A stretch of 64,000 nucleotides of DNA from Lithobates sylvaticus (lineage: Eukaryota > Chordata > Amphibia > Anura > Ranidae), in the NCBI GenBank assembly GCA_028564925.1, contig CM053034.1:156709548-156773547 (forward strand), in the 5' to 3' direction. This document shows positions 46,022 to 58,350 of this stretch, in pieces. Each line of letters starts with the position of its first letter. Position 1 is the stretch's first letter. Below the pieces are notes generated by a model, which was not told where the DNA came from, did not search any database, and saw only the letters and a list, made by a program, of their open reading frames with translations. The position numbers and the translations under genes are program-made.

Positions 46022-46140
46022 ATTAAGCTGGTAATGATTTAGCACATTTCTGTTATGTGAAAGGAGTCTACCTTGACCACTGCTGGTGTCCTCTGGTGTC
46101 ATTTTGGATATTTTCATATTCCAATATACTTTACTTGGAG

Positions 46141-46248
46141 CCCACGGGAGGTGCAGCCGTTCCTTTTTTTGACAATTTACCACAGAGGCAAGCCCGGGCT
46201 AGCACTCAGGTGTGTGTTCCAGTTAGTGTATCAGTTACACCTGGAGTG
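46141..46248 (+). CDS. Candidate second internal exon of the same gene
   Basis: An AG at 46139-46140 precedes a frame open for 36 codons that runs straight into a consensus GTGAGT donor at 46249. The peptide starts PTGGAAVPFFDNLPQ and ends VSVTPGV. It is read in phase 0, which is what the donor at 45467 requires, and ends in phase 0. The intron between the two exons would be 673 bp. The pyrimidine tract upstream of 46139 is weak. A second acceptor (ACAG at 46182-46185) would leave a 63-nt exon in the same frame beginning RQARASTQ, so the 5' edge is uncertain. The Pro/Val/Ser/Gln-rich peptide resembles the first exon in character. I do not recognise the gene, and the call depends on phase compatibility plus the donor. 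Confidence 0.45.
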
Positions 46249-46254
46249 GTGAGT

Positions 46255-48189
46255 TCTTTTCATTTTCTAACAGTAATAATACCCTGACAATTTAGGGTGA
46301 TGCAAATGATAATGCCAATATTGGTACCAATAACAATGCAGCCTAACCACTATGCACAGGCCCTGTCTATCCAGTGGCAAGTGGAAATAATTGAACAAGT
46401 GTGCCAGTGACGGGACCCATAAATTTGCATTGGAGCCTTCCCCCTCGAATGTATTTGTAGTCAAGACAGAAGCGATTCAGTCCCGTTAGATAGAACTCTT
46501 CTGGTGGCAACCTATTTCTATAATAAACAGTTCAAATACACAGCGGTGGTCAAAAGGCCACTCACACATGTGGATGAAAGGCGGATGTCCCTGAAGGCTT
46601 CTGCAATACAATAACTGAGCAGGGAGGTTTCCTCTATCCACCTCACTTATGTGGATTGCTGCAAGCGCTGATCATATGATGGTTTTCCAGCATGGCTGTT
46701 TGACATACGCTGGTCATTAGATCAGATTTTCCTGCTGAAGTGGTCGATTTTTGAACCGGGCTTAACTCTCCCACATCTACTAAAAAATAAAATATTAGAA
46801 TTTACTGAACTGGCACATTAAAATGTAATTATAGGGGGTCCAGAATTTCACTGGAACACAGAATGAACAATATTTCATTACTTAGTGAATGTCATGCTGT
46901 TCATTCAATCTGCATTGGAAAAAAAAAAAAAAGAAGAAAAGAACATAATTGATTTGACAAGTCAAGTGCTACTTTTACCTGGATTGTTGTAACTAAAAAT
47001 GTGCTATTTGATAAGAACAGAACAAACGAAGGAGAATATAAGGGAGGCGTTTTGGGATCAAGAGATAGGAATGGCAAGGGAAGACAATAATACAGACATA
47101 GATGAGATAAACTGTGCCAATGGACCGGGGGGGGGGGGGGGAGAGAAAAAAAAACCCTTAAGAACAATTCAGTTCAATCCATCTATTTCTTATTAAGGCT
47201 ATTTCTAGAGCATAGTAGGTGGCTAGTGTTTCTGCTGCATTGATAAAAAGAGATTAAATATCTCTGGAATGTGAAATCCAAGCTACATTGTTTGAAGTGG
47301 TACAAAACAAAAAGATGAATTCATTTTAAAAGCAGTCTCACAGGCATGCATATTTCTCTGATCCTCATAAAATACTATTTTGGGGGTTAGCTTTGTGAGA
47401 TCCACATACACATTTCTGAAAGAAAATTCAGACGAAAGGAAATGTCTGCGTGGCTCTTATGTGGCCATAGATTGCTGATATGTGGTTGAATTAGTACACT
47501 ACATTGATCCTTCCTATGGATCCTAATTTTCCAAGAAAGTTATATCTAAGGTATAGCTAGAGTGACTTCTGTTCTCTGTTGTTTGAGACTCCAGTAGGAT
47601 TATTAAAAAGAATTGCCATTTTGTTAAAAATTACAATCCAAATGTGAAACAGAGCATTAAATCGTTTTTTTTGCACCAGGACCCAGCAGGTTTTAGCTAT
47701 TTCTCCAGGTTTCCATTTTACATTAACACCTGTATTATATAATCATCTAATGCCCAGCTGTCCCTCTTTTGGGACAGCTCTCTTTTGAACCCAAAACCCT
47801 CGGTTCATTTTTTTAAACTTTCATTTGCCTCTGATTTCTGGTTTGACTATAGATTTTAATAAAGTGAGAGTGTTATACTGTGCAAAACATTTTATCCAGT
47901 TTTTGAATCAACCTTTCTTATCCTCCATTACCATTAAAAAAAACCCTGAAATAATGAATGGGTCTCAGGAAATCACCTGCTAAAAATTACATCTGCAGCT
48001 CATGTTATATTAGTTTTATCAGTAAGTTGAAAATATAATTATATTGGAATGTAGCATATTTGGCACCCAGAAGGGATCATTTTTTTTAACACCCCCTCCA
48101 CTAAACAACAAGATTACCTTCAGTAATAATCATGAAATGAAACAAAGAATATTTTACGGTAATAAAGTAAGTGCAGAGTGAAAATTGTA
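46255..48189. other. Presumed intron downstream of the second candidate exon
   Basis: Unique-looking, with a G-run at about 47128-47140. No further exon with matching phase and good splice signals was found here. Confidence 0.45.
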
Positions 48190-49238
48190 TTGTCCCTTTC
48201 CATTAATGGTCAGTGAAAAATAAATGCACCCATTTCATTTGTGGTCAATAAAGGACCCCTTTACTTTGGTGTCAGTGGAAAATTGGCCATCTTGGGGACT
48301 GTGTTGACAGGCTTTTCTTTAGATCAAAACTTGCTTCTCTTCCCATACAGGTCTATGAGAATGCACAAACAGCTTAATTCTGGTCAAATGCAGGTCAGAA
48401 GGAGGTCAAATGCAGATCAAATGCACCTGTCAATGAATTCTTAATGATCTCAGAAGTGTCTTAAACTGATGTCAGTAGCAAGCTACATTTGCCAGTTGAC
48501 AGACACCCAAAGCCTGTTGACATAGGTCTTTACACTTAAATTGGTTGTAAACCGCAGATGATGTAAAAAAAAAAAAAAAAAAAAAAAATGCCTTCAAGGC
48601 GATGCCATAATGTGCTAGTATGCATCGCATACTAGTACATTATGAAATGCTCACCTTGGAACAAAGCCCTCCAGCGCTGTACTGTCACTGCTGCGAAGGC
48701 TGACATGTTCCCCTGTCTTTCTTCTGGGTTCGCCCTGCGCGCGGGAGCCCTTGGTTTTTGGCACGGAGCTCTGAAGTTCCAGCAATGTATGCCGGACCTT
48801 CAGGGCGGTGCATGTTTAGGAGATGTTCATTTTACCTACAGTTAAGAATTATTATAGGCTTACCTGTAGGTAAAATTAACCAAGCAGGCTTTACTACCAC
48901 TTTAGGGTCAGTGGAGAAGTGCCCTCATACCATGGGGGTGACCATAAATGTGCCTCCCTGGATTGAAACTCAGAAGATGTTTCTCCTTACATTGGTGGTC
49001 AGTAGGAGTGGTGCCTCTTTAGGTTGTTGGTAATTGGAAGGAATGTTCTGTTACATTTGTGGTTGTTGGAAGGAATACCCTTTTTTATTAGTGGTCAAGT
49101 GGAGTGCCTTCTGCTAAGTAATTTTGGGACTGAAACTATAAAAGTACCATCAGGTGGAAAATCAGCCCCCAACTACTTATTGCTCAAGGAGTCCCAAGCA
49201 ACCTCAGAAGGAACTCCATTTAAAAAAGACTGCTCATA
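48190..49238. repeat. Eroded cagcctttctcaacc-type hAT element with ggtggtcagt repeats
   Basis: Units of the form cattggtggtcagt plus about 15 bp recur at 48200-48290 and 48905-49100. The right end (agcaacctcagaaggaactcc, then aaaaaagactgctc) matches the right end of the 33566 hAT copy. No convincing left end. A TTAA MITE at 48540-48901 interrupts it. Confidence 0.55.
48540..48901. mobile_element. Kolobok/T2-like MITE, inverted relative of 3783
   Basis: Left TTAA at 48536-48539, right TTAG (decayed) at 48902-48905. Ends attggttgtaaacc and ctttactaccact. Contains the same two hairpins as the 3783 element in the opposite order: cataatgtgctagtatg facing catactagtacattatg, and ttacctacag facing ctgtaggtaa. 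A donor-like AGGTGAGC is on the minus strand at 48649-48656. Confidence 0.85.
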
Positions 49239-51639
49239 ATTATTGTATGTGTTATTTCCAAACATTAGGGAATAGTGCTGTTATAGAAAGTATAAGTGGG
49301 GCTACCGCTAATTTTTGTTTAGGAATTCTTCATGGACTGCATAATTTAGAACAGGGCTAAGATGTGTCTCTTGCTTACATTCTTTGTGCTAAAAGGTGTT
49401 CTTCATTACTTTATAAGTAAAGTAGGAGTTAACCAGCACTCTGAAATTGACATATTGATGTCTTCTGCCATAATACTAACTTTGTTTATGTAGACTGGAA
49501 ACTTCTATGCATGTTCCTCTTGGTGAGGAGGCTTCCAATAACCTCCACTATTAGCTTGGGTTTTCGAAAGCCCCAAAGCACAGAAACTGTCATGCAGAGG
49601 TACCTGGATTCCTTTCCAACTTTCAGTGGGTTGATTGTTCTGCCACATTAAGTCTCTTGGGGGTCATTAATAATTTTACTTTCCACTTTACTTGGTATTT
49701 AGATTTATTTGCCTAATAATAAACTATTTACATATATACGTTAAAAGCATTTCAGAATGTCTATGATGATTATTCACTGGAAATAATATCAAGAAAAATT
49801 GTTTTAATTAGAACACTAGGCTTGTGAAGCTGACAATGGGGTTAAAATATGCTGACTACTGCCTTTAGATTGACACATTTTGCATTGCTAACAACTGTCA
49901 TAAATAGTTATGGGAGGTACAGTGTGCTCTCCTCCAAGTTAAAGGGAATCTGACTTTACAATGTTACAAAAAATTGCCGTAGGTATAAAGTGCACTTTAC
50001 AGTAGCAGCCTACCATACCCTCTTGGCAGGGACAAATGCTCGGCTGCTTTCACAGGCAAAGCGTGGGCAGTCTGTATCAGTGCTAAATTTTGCCTGCACT
50101 TTTCTGCCTCCTGCATATTCAGCCATGACGGGTTGGTTTGGGAGGTTTTTTATTAAAGTAAAACCAAGCTTCTAAATGAGAGTCTAAACAGGTACTAAAT
50201 CCAGTTACAGTACTAGGTGATGAACAAACCTGCTCTAAGCCTAATCCTCCTTCATTCTCTCACATGCTGCCCTCCTAGATACTGCAGCCCACAGTGGGAG
50301 TGTTTCAGCAACAAAGTGAATTTACTGTTTGTCCCCCATGGCTGGAACTGTCTTGGCAAACAAACATCCCCAACATTTCCCCCAGCACAGCTTCTATATT
50401 CACACTGTGCAGGTGCCAATCCATATATCACTGCATAGGCATCATCAAGCTCTTAAGCAGTGGGCTTTCCTTTCCAGCTACCCCAGGTAAGCAAGCAACT
50501 TGCACCCAGCCAGTGGTGTACCGGGCGGGGGGGATCGGTATGATTCTGGTGCCCGGTCTTTGCCTTGACACCCAGCCAAAACTCATGATATCATTAATAA
50601 ACAGCAGCAGAGGCAGGGCACCAGCCTGGGGGGAGATAAATGGCTGTCATTGGGCAGAGAGGTTGTCATTGCTGCTGCAAACACTGGACAGAGGAGACAA
50701 GGAGATGCTCACATATGCTGCTTTTGTGTCTGTCAGCCACTTTGTGTTCCCTTGGGATCAGATCTGATCCTGGTTCTCCTGTCTGTCCTCTCTGTGTTGT
50801 ACAGGGGAAGACTGCAGATCCAGCAGTGTGAAAGGAGATTTATTATACTTCTTAACTTTATCTCTTACCTACAATATGTTCTGAAGTGTCTCAGTCTTTT
50901 ATTTATTATTTTATTTTATATATTAAACTGAATAATTTTGTGCAGTAGAAAATGCTTCTAATATATATAATATTATTATAGTATATAATAATGCACTGTA
51001 GGCTTGGTGTGTAGCCTGTGGGTTGATTACCCAGCTGGGGTCCAGAGCTAATTAGACCTTTACTCTGTTGATGTCTGTTGAGTACAACACATAACTCCTG
51101 GCCTCTGCAGTCTTTGGGTTACATACACCTGACTCCTGCATTATGTGTGTTACTTACTCCTGACCTCTCTACTATGTGCATTATATATTCTTGCCCCTTG
51201 CACTCCATGTGTTAATCCTGACCTCTGCACAGCAATGACCTGCACAAAGAGATTTGTTTTTTACTGTGTCAAACTTCCCAATATTAGAATATGAGAAAGA
51301 GGGTCACACTGGTAAGCATGACAAGTGTTGTAAATTAAAACATGAAAAAGTGGGCATGTCTTCTTAGCACAAACTATTAGGTGTGGGCCTTAAAGGTGCA
51401 TTGTTAAATAGACTCTGAGCCTACTTGCGGGATAAACTCTGAACACATATAAACTGCACGCACAAATTACTCTTTATTTACTGTGCAACAAGTGAGGGTC
51501 TCGGATGCCTGTAAACCTCAGGACAAGGATAGTGTATATATTTTAAAATCAAGCTCTTCCATTACATATGTTTTTCTACACACTAGAAAAAGAAGTACCA
51601 CTTTTTGAGCCTTTATTTGAAACAGAAAGGGAAAGGGAA
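49239..51639. other. No supportable gene
   Basis: Unique-looking. Overlapping frames at 50217-50931, the longest 157 codons, have no family resemblance or convincing splice context. Confidence 0.5.
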
Positions 51640-51840
51640 ACATATTTTTTTTGTAAGTTTAGTCTGTTTTTTTTTATATACTAACAAAAAAGCTTCATCT
51701 ATCCCAAGAATGGTAAAAATGTATTGGGGTACAGTGTTGCATAAGCACATTATTGTCAGTCAAACTATCACAGCACTGAAAAGTGAAAGAAATGTCCTGA
51801 AAAGGAAGGGGTTGTAACATGCGGGTATTGAGGTGGTTAA
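51640..51840. repeat. Partial copy of the 21330 repeat
   Basis: tattggggtacagtgttgcat, attgtcagtcaaactat and gcactgaaaagtgaaa match the right part of the 21330 repeat. It ends attgaggtggtta just before the 51863 MITE. Confidence 0.6.
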
Positions 51841-51862
51841 AGAGATTCATGAAAATAGTTAA

Positions 51863-52315
51863 AGTGGGGTGCCCCTTAAAAAAAAAATTGTTTTTTTAAA
51901 AGTCAGCAGCTACAAATACTGCATCTGCTGACTTTTAATAATCGGACACTTACCTGTCCCAGGGTCCAGCGATGCGGCGGAACGAAGCCCCCCCCCTCAT
52001 TCCCCGCTACGCTCGCGGCGCCGGCATGCTTACTGTGGGCACACAGCCGGGCACCCACTGCGCATGTGCGAGTGGCGCCACGCGCGGTGATACACCGCAC
52101 GGCCATCTGGGACCTGTCACGTCCCCCCAGATGACTGAATGCGCCAAGGGGAAGTGATGTCACCAGCCCGGGCACTGAAGGAGGCAGACTACGAGGGACC
52201 CCCTAGCAACAGGCATTTAGAGGTAATTTACATTTTTTTTTCCAATTATTTTTTTTTATATACAGTATTTTTAGGAATTTTCAGCTATTTTTAATTTTTT
52301 GGGGGAAACACCACT
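51863..52315. mobile_element. Kolobok/T2-like MITE (gtcagcag hairpin family)
   Basis: 453 bp, TTAA at 51859-51862 and 52316-52319. Starts agtggggtgcccc, ends aaacaccact. Hairpin arms 51897-51909 and 51925-51937 (taaaagtcagcag and complement) are perfect. AGGTAAGT is on the minus strand at 51948-51955. The same hairpin-plus-donor module, inverted, is at 58711-58770. Confidence 0.88.
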
Positions 52316-52319
52316 TTAA

Positions 52320-53648
52320 GAACTACTTACAAACCAACAAGTGTTGTGTGTAATGTACAACATAGCTAAAAGTGCAGGAATTAAAACTGTATAATGTATT
52401 ACACATTACACCAATTTTTACTCAACTAGCAGAAAGTCTAAATAATTCTGCATCTACTGCTGCAGATATTTCCAGTCCAGAATTCTCATAATTACCTGTT
52501 TTTACATATACACTCCCTAGTTATTTAAAGCAGTGTCCAAATGTTCAGTGCATCTGGTGAGAATGAAAAATATATAGCATTTGACTAATTTATGAGCTGT
52601 CTGATTGGCCTAAGTATGTTTTATTTACACCAAATTTGATGGCATGAAAGAAGCCGGCATAAATAAATGGCAGAATATGAAAAACGTGAAAGCCACGAGC
52701 CAGAATTTTATTTAGTGACACATCTGTGCTCTAGAACATTTATTTATTCTGAAGTCATTTTTATATTGATTGACATTGACTCAGACTGTCAGAGCCAATA
52801 AATGACACAAATAGTTAGGCATGATGCTCCCATCTCACGAAACACTTGTGCTCACCTAAATTGTTGCCTTGGGTCTGGAGAAGCTTATTCCCATAATTCT
52901 ATAGCCTATGTTTACATGTATTTGCTACCCAGTACACTACCCATGTAGGAATGACAGGGAAGACTGTGAAGTGCCTAGGATTTCCCTCCCATCTCTCAAC
53001 AAACAGGCTCAGTGGAGCAGTGAGGGAGCATTGAGGTGGAAGCCTTGAGTGTTATTACACGTGACAACTCCCTTCGGGGAGACCCAGTGGCCGGCAGTGA
53101 ATGAAACATTACTACAAAAAACACAGGAAAGTTAGAGGATTGATAGAAAAGAGAGCATCTTTATAACCACAGGGGATTTGTGACTAAGTCGTTGTACTGA
53201 CCATACAGCAGTAACAAGTGATACAGAGAGAATTATACCATTCACCATGTAACTAATGAAATAGGCTGAAAATCATTTTAATATATAGTAAGTATCATTT
53301 CATGTGTGTCAGTCATTCTGGGGAAAACAATATACAGCAAAGTATATATGATGATGGGTGATAGTACCCTTTTTGTTTATGTATGTTAGCACAAAAGTAT
53401 TGTGAGACAATTACGCTTCATGGTATCATTTTTGAGATCCTGCAGAAAAAACATTCTCCAGAGATAAAACTGGAAGAGATAGACTTGCTGCCATGGTTCT
53501 CTTAAGACCAAATGATGTGTGTTAAAGTTCACTTCACCTATAGCAGCCACTTTGTGTGTGTGGTGCAGTACTGGGGTGCCCATGAATTTGGGCAACAGAT
53601 CTGACCTTCAGAATGTTGTATACCCTTGCTGTCTAAGTGATATGACAC
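52320..53648. other. No feature recognised
   Basis: Unique-looking AT-rich sequence. Confidence 0.55.
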
Positions 53649-53651
53649 TAA

Positions 53652-54233
53652 TGCCCCGTACACACGATCGGACTTTCCGACAACAAAACCATGGATTTTT
53701 GTTCGAAGGATATAGGCTTCAACTTGTCTTGCATACACAAGGTCACACAAATGTTGGCCAACAATTACGAACGTAGTGACATACAAGACGTACGTGGGGG
53801 AAGATATCACCAATCCAGGTGGATATTTGAATGAAAGACTCTCCTCGGAACTGGAACACCAGGTGCAGGCTAAGCATATAGAAAATTAGGCAATTTTTGA
53901 TTTTACATAATGAAGGCTAATTCCGGAGTGCGGCTGCCTAGAACTTTTCCATACAAGACGTACGTGATATCTCCATTACGAACGCTAGTTATATCTCCGG
54001 CTCATACTTGATTCCGAGCATGCATGTACTTTTGTCCAATGGACTTGTGTACACACGATTGGAAAGTCCAACAAACAATTGTTGGTGGAAAATTTGAGAA
54101 CCTGCTAGCCAACATTTGTTGGCGGAAAGTCCGACAACAAATGTCCGATGGAGCATACACACGGTCAGACTTTCCGCCAACAAGCTCACATCCAACATTT
54201 GTTGTCGGAAAATCCGATCGTGTGTATGGGGCA
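53652..54233. mobile_element. MITE (cacacgatcgg family) carrying a secondary insertion
   Basis: Ends are tgccccgtacacacgatcgg and gatcgtgtgtatggggca. The left third matches the 9431 copy (gttcgaagga, gaacgtagtgac), and the right part has repeated TIR-like units near 54046 and 54155. The middle, 53797-53949, is absent from the related copy and is bounded by a 17-bp direct repeat (listed separately). Confidence 0.85.
53780..53966. mobile_element. Short insertion with 17-bp flanking direct repeat
   Basis: The 17-mer catacaagacgtacgtg occurs at 53780-53796 and again at 53950-53966, enclosing 153 bp that start ggggaagatatcacc and end cctagaacttttc. The host MITE continues on both sides. A perfect 15-20 bp duplication is typical of LINE-mobilised retroposons, but there is no poly(A), no A/B box and no recognised small-RNA sequence. 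Alternatives are a segmental duplication or a transposon class with long duplications. Confidence 0.55.
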
Positions 54234-54236
54234 ATA

Positions 54237-56207
54237 GGGTGGTCATACCTACCATAGATCATAGTTGTAGCTAGTAGATGAGCCAGTGGTCAGGTTAAAG
54301 GAGTCCCACCAGTTTGGGAGCAAATGAGCACAGAGGGATCAAGGACAGGAATGTAGCGCTGAAGAGCTACAAGGAACTAGTAGCTATCTAAGCATATGGA
54401 TGGAGCCAGGAACATAGTAGACAGGAATCAGAATTTGACAAGGATGATGTTAATAAGGAACACTCTGAAGGCAGGATGGACAAAAATAGCAGCAGAAATT
54501 TCATGGTTAGGGGTCAGGCTCAGAGACCAGTAGCTATAGCAGTTGAGAGGTTCCAACAGACCAGCAGGATAAATACACAAGCTGATCACACTGGCAGATG
54601 ATGGAGGCTCATCTGAGGTGTGGAGTCTAAGCACTAACCGGCATTCACCAGAGCTCTGATGGTGGAGCTGGGTTTTACTGCATGTTAGTACCAGGTCTTG
54701 GGCCTCAGGATCACCCCAGCAGGAGGTAAGCATGCCAGGGCCCAGTAGCAAATATAGCGGGTAGGGATTAAGCATACATGTATTCAATAAACAAGCCAAG
54801 CAGTTTGGGATCAAGCAAAAGTGTAGTTGAGGAACAAGCCAAAGGTCAGTAACGAGTGGTAGCGAAGAGCTCCTCCCTTTAAGAACATACTTACAGCAGC
54901 AACCCCCTCTTCTAGTAAGAACCCACCTCCCCAGCAAAGAACTCCTCACCACGAGAATTATCTTTCCTCCGGCAAAGTGCTTCTTCCCACATGAAAAGGT
55001 CCTCAAGAGTCCAACTTACAGACCTCAGATGCAGCAAGGTGGTGAGGTGAGGATGAGCCTAGCAGAGTCTCCCCCAGCTCTGAATTGCAGCTGTGGTGTC
55101 TGAGATCTGTATGTGAGCTGTGGGGAATCCAGAACGCAGAAAAAATATAGATTTTGCAGCGTCGGGACCAGGGGAATCCAGCAAGTGATGCAGAGCATGT
55201 GAGCTGTAGCACCCTCTGTTTTCTCAACAGCTTGACAGCCACATCTTATTTCTATAACCTAACCTCCTAACAATGAGAAACATAATGGAGGTACACTGAA
55301 ATAAACCGGGTCTTAAACTAGCCACTAGTGAAATCATCATCCACTAGTACAACACCTTTCGGGCATTTGGCTGTCCTGTGTAATATCTGCTGTTATTTAC
55401 AATGTAACACTACTCTGGAGCATGATTGATTTTTTGATGAAAAAAATCCCTAAAACCAGATTGTTCTTACCAAAATAATTGTGGCCCCAAATCCAACACT
55501 GTGATATGAGGATGATGATGATTCAAATGGTCATTACCAGCCAGTTTTGGTGCATGTGGAATACTAAGTGCAATGACAAGCAAATTTCTCAGAGATTTGA
55601 GTGGGTTCATTGGACTAAAAGAAACCTGCAGTCAGTGTAATACATATTTAAATTACCTTTTCATTTCAGTTTAATGCACTGTTGGAATAAGGGATGGGCC
55701 ATCCTTCTTCATAATTATATAAGACAAATATTAATTTTAACAATTCTGTTTTAGTGCACATATGCTTGCTTCCAGACACCTTTCTGTTTACTGTTTTTAA
55801 ATCATTAACTTTGAGATGCTCATGTTTACTGTGAACAGACATGTCTCATAGGAGTAACCTTAAAGGGAAGTCGCACATTGTTTGGCTCAGCAATGGACAT
55901 GATTGCATTGCTCTGCAAGATACAGGTGCTTCAGTACATTGCTTTAACATCAAGTTTGAGCACAGTATTTTGCCAAGTCATTAGCGCTCTGTGAAGAGGA
56001 AATTATTGTACTGCAGCTTTACGATATAAAGAATATAATGAAACTTCTCATACTGGGTTATGGCTTTTGCGGGATTCAGAGAGATTGTGCATTCAAATAC
56101 TGTATGTGAAGCTGAGCATTACCTACATGGTGGTAATGTCAGGGCAATACTGTATAATTTCAGTAGTCCATACTTGTGCACTTATAGCTCATGTTATATT
56201 ATGTATC
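54237..56207. other. No supportable gene
   Basis: A 192-codon minus-strand open frame (54428-55006) has Leu/Ser/Cys-rich content without domains. The region is less AT-rich and may be an old repeat (tgtagcaccctctg at 55206 resembles the LTR-like end at 24490), but no boundaries were found. Confidence 0.45.
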
Positions 56208-57190
56208 CACTTTCAGACCGGACCATTTTGCTGGCTTAAGGCCAGAGCACTTTTTGCTTTTTGGCACTGCGTCGCTTTAACTGACAATTGCGCGGTCGTG
56301 CGACGTGGCTCCCAAACAAAATTAACGTCCTTTTTTTTCCCACAAATAGAGCTTTCTTTTGTGGTATTTGATCACCCCTGCGGTTTTTATTTTTTGCGCT
56401 ATAAACAAAAAAAGAGCATCAATTTTGAAAAAAACGCATTATTTTTTTTTTACTTTTTGCTATAATAAAATATCCCCAAAAAATATATAAAAAAAAATTG
56501 TTTTTCCTCAGTTTAGGCCGATATACGTATTCTACTACATATTTTTGGTAAAAAAAAAATCGCAATAAGCAATTATTAATTGGTTTGCGCAAAAGTTATA
56601 GCATTTACAAAATAGGGGATAGTTTTATGGCAATTTTATTAATAGTATTTTTTTTTTACTAGTAATGGCGGCGGCGATTTTTATTGTGACTGCAACATTA
56701 TGGCGGACACATCGGACATTTTTGACACATTTTTGGGACCATTGTCATTTATACAGCAATCTGTGCTATACAAATGCACTGATTCCTGTGTAAATGACAC
56801 TGGCAGTGAAGGCGTTAACCAGGGGGTGGCAGTGTAGGGGTTAAGTGTGTCCTAGGGGCGTGTTGCTAGCCTTTGGGGCGTGGCTGTGTTTTACAGATCA
56901 TTGATCTCTGCTCCAATCACAGGGAGCAGAGATCAGTGTCACTTGTTGCTAGGCAGAACGGGGAGATGCTGTTTACATTGGCATCTCCCCATTCTTCCTC
57001 CCTGTGAGACGATCGCGGGTATCTCCGCGGCGATCGAGTCCGCGAGACCCGCGATCGGACTCACGGGGGTGCCGTCCGGCACGCACGCGATGGCACGGCG
57101 GCAAATTCAAAGGGACGTACCTGTACGCCCTTATGCCTGTCCGTGCCATTCTGCCGACGTACATCGTCGTGCGCCGGTCGGGAAGCGGGT
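56208..57190. repeat. Long dispersed repeat (tttcagaccggaccattttgc)
   Basis: Runs from tccactttcagaccggacc through an A/T-rich middle (gctataataaaatatccccaaa, gcaataagcaattattaattgg) into a CpG-rich right third (gatcgcgggtatctccgcgg). The caaatagagctttcttttgtgg block matches the 21330 repeat in complement. Open frames at 56067-56465 and 56880-57194 are judged incidental. Confidence 0.65.
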
Positions 57191-58346
57191 ATAGTCATGG
57201 AGCAGCACTTTTCTTTCCTTCACATCCCTGGTCTGCAGTCTGAATGTATAGTAGGCATATCAGAATTGTGAGGAAATACAGTAAATTAACAGAACTATAA
57301 TCCAGTCAATGAAAATGAGCAGCCCAAGAGCCAGGGCATACTAACCAAGATTTTTATGAGAGAAATTAAGAAGCCACAGTCTTTGAATGATTTAATTAAA
57401 ATAGTTTAAAAAGGATAAATCCCCAGAATTTATTTTTTTGTTACACATATAGGCTGGTATACTGATTTATACGTAAGCTTCCGTTATTTCTTTGCTACTC
57501 CAAAAGCAAGATCTCCCTACCATAATTCTCAGCACTACTCCGATCCACTTTAGTGGATTTGGGGTTTTCAAAACCAAACTTGAGTGTTCAATTAGGGCTC
57601 ATGTAGACAGGGAATCTTGTAAAAGCAGCTTTTTCCCATTCACATTGCTTGAATTTATGTATTTGAATAGAAAATACAATAAATGGCTGCCTATTACCTA
57701 CCTTTACTGCGGTTTAAACACACCTCAATAGGACTTTTTTTGTCCAAAGAAACATAACACAAAAATCCAACAGGGAAAATGGAATCCCCTTGTGATAGTC
57801 ACAGCTGGTGTGAAGACCCAGGAACAATAGAGCAAAGATCTCACCCATAGAGTCCCAAAGAGATAAAAGATGCCATTTTTGTATTTAACACTTAGCATCT
57901 ACCACAAAAAAATAGAAGATACAATCATAATTCATGTGTTTTCATACTACACCTTGCATGCCCAACTCTGATTTAAACATCAGTAGTTTGACCACTCAAA
58001 CAATTACCTTCTGTTACATCTTCCCTTAGATAGCTGTGCTAAGTCTATCCCTATATTACTCTTGACCCTTTGTGTTTTTTCTGGGTGAGCTATGGCACAA
58101 TATTGCTCTCAGTTACACAGTCAACCCATAAATCCTCCAATTATTCACTCTGCTTCTTCTGGTCTCTGAGTCATATTTCATTAATGTTTCATTGTTTCCC
58201 TGCTAGATGCTCAAAAAAGGATAACATCCTCTCTGAGACAAATGTTTAAATAACACCCAGAGTTGCTTAATAAAATACACCATATTGTAAACCGCTAACA
58301 TCCTCATTATTCATTAACCTCTTTAGCCCCAGAAGGATTTACCTCC
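57191..58346. other. No feature recognised
   Basis: Unique-looking; no gene. Confidence 0.5.
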
Positions 58347-58350
58347 TTAA

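Noticed and set aside
50294-50767. 157-codon plus-strand open frame with an embedded cag|gtaagc
   Set aside because: Overlapped by frames in other phases, no family resemblance, and adjoining acceptor/donor pairs give only tiny segments without phase consistency.
53797-53949. Match to a spliceosomal small RNA (gcaatttttg resembles a U4-type segment)
   Set aside because: Only a short AT-rich string agrees; the rest does not resemble U1, U2, U4, U5, U6 or U11/U12 as I remember them.
54428-55006. 192-codon minus-strand open frame, the longest apart from LINE remnants
   Set aside because: No recognisable domain or repeat protein, no splice signals in register, and a composition typical of chance frames in a less AT-rich stretch.
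54350-55230. Second LTR related to 23615-24501
   Set aside because: tgtagcgctgaag and tgtagcaccctctg resemble the LTR ends but are in the wrong relation, and the interiors do not match.
56067-57194. Two frames of 132 and 104 codons
   Set aside because: Both fall mainly within a dispersed repeat that has related copies at 21330 and 58792 where the frames are not kept.
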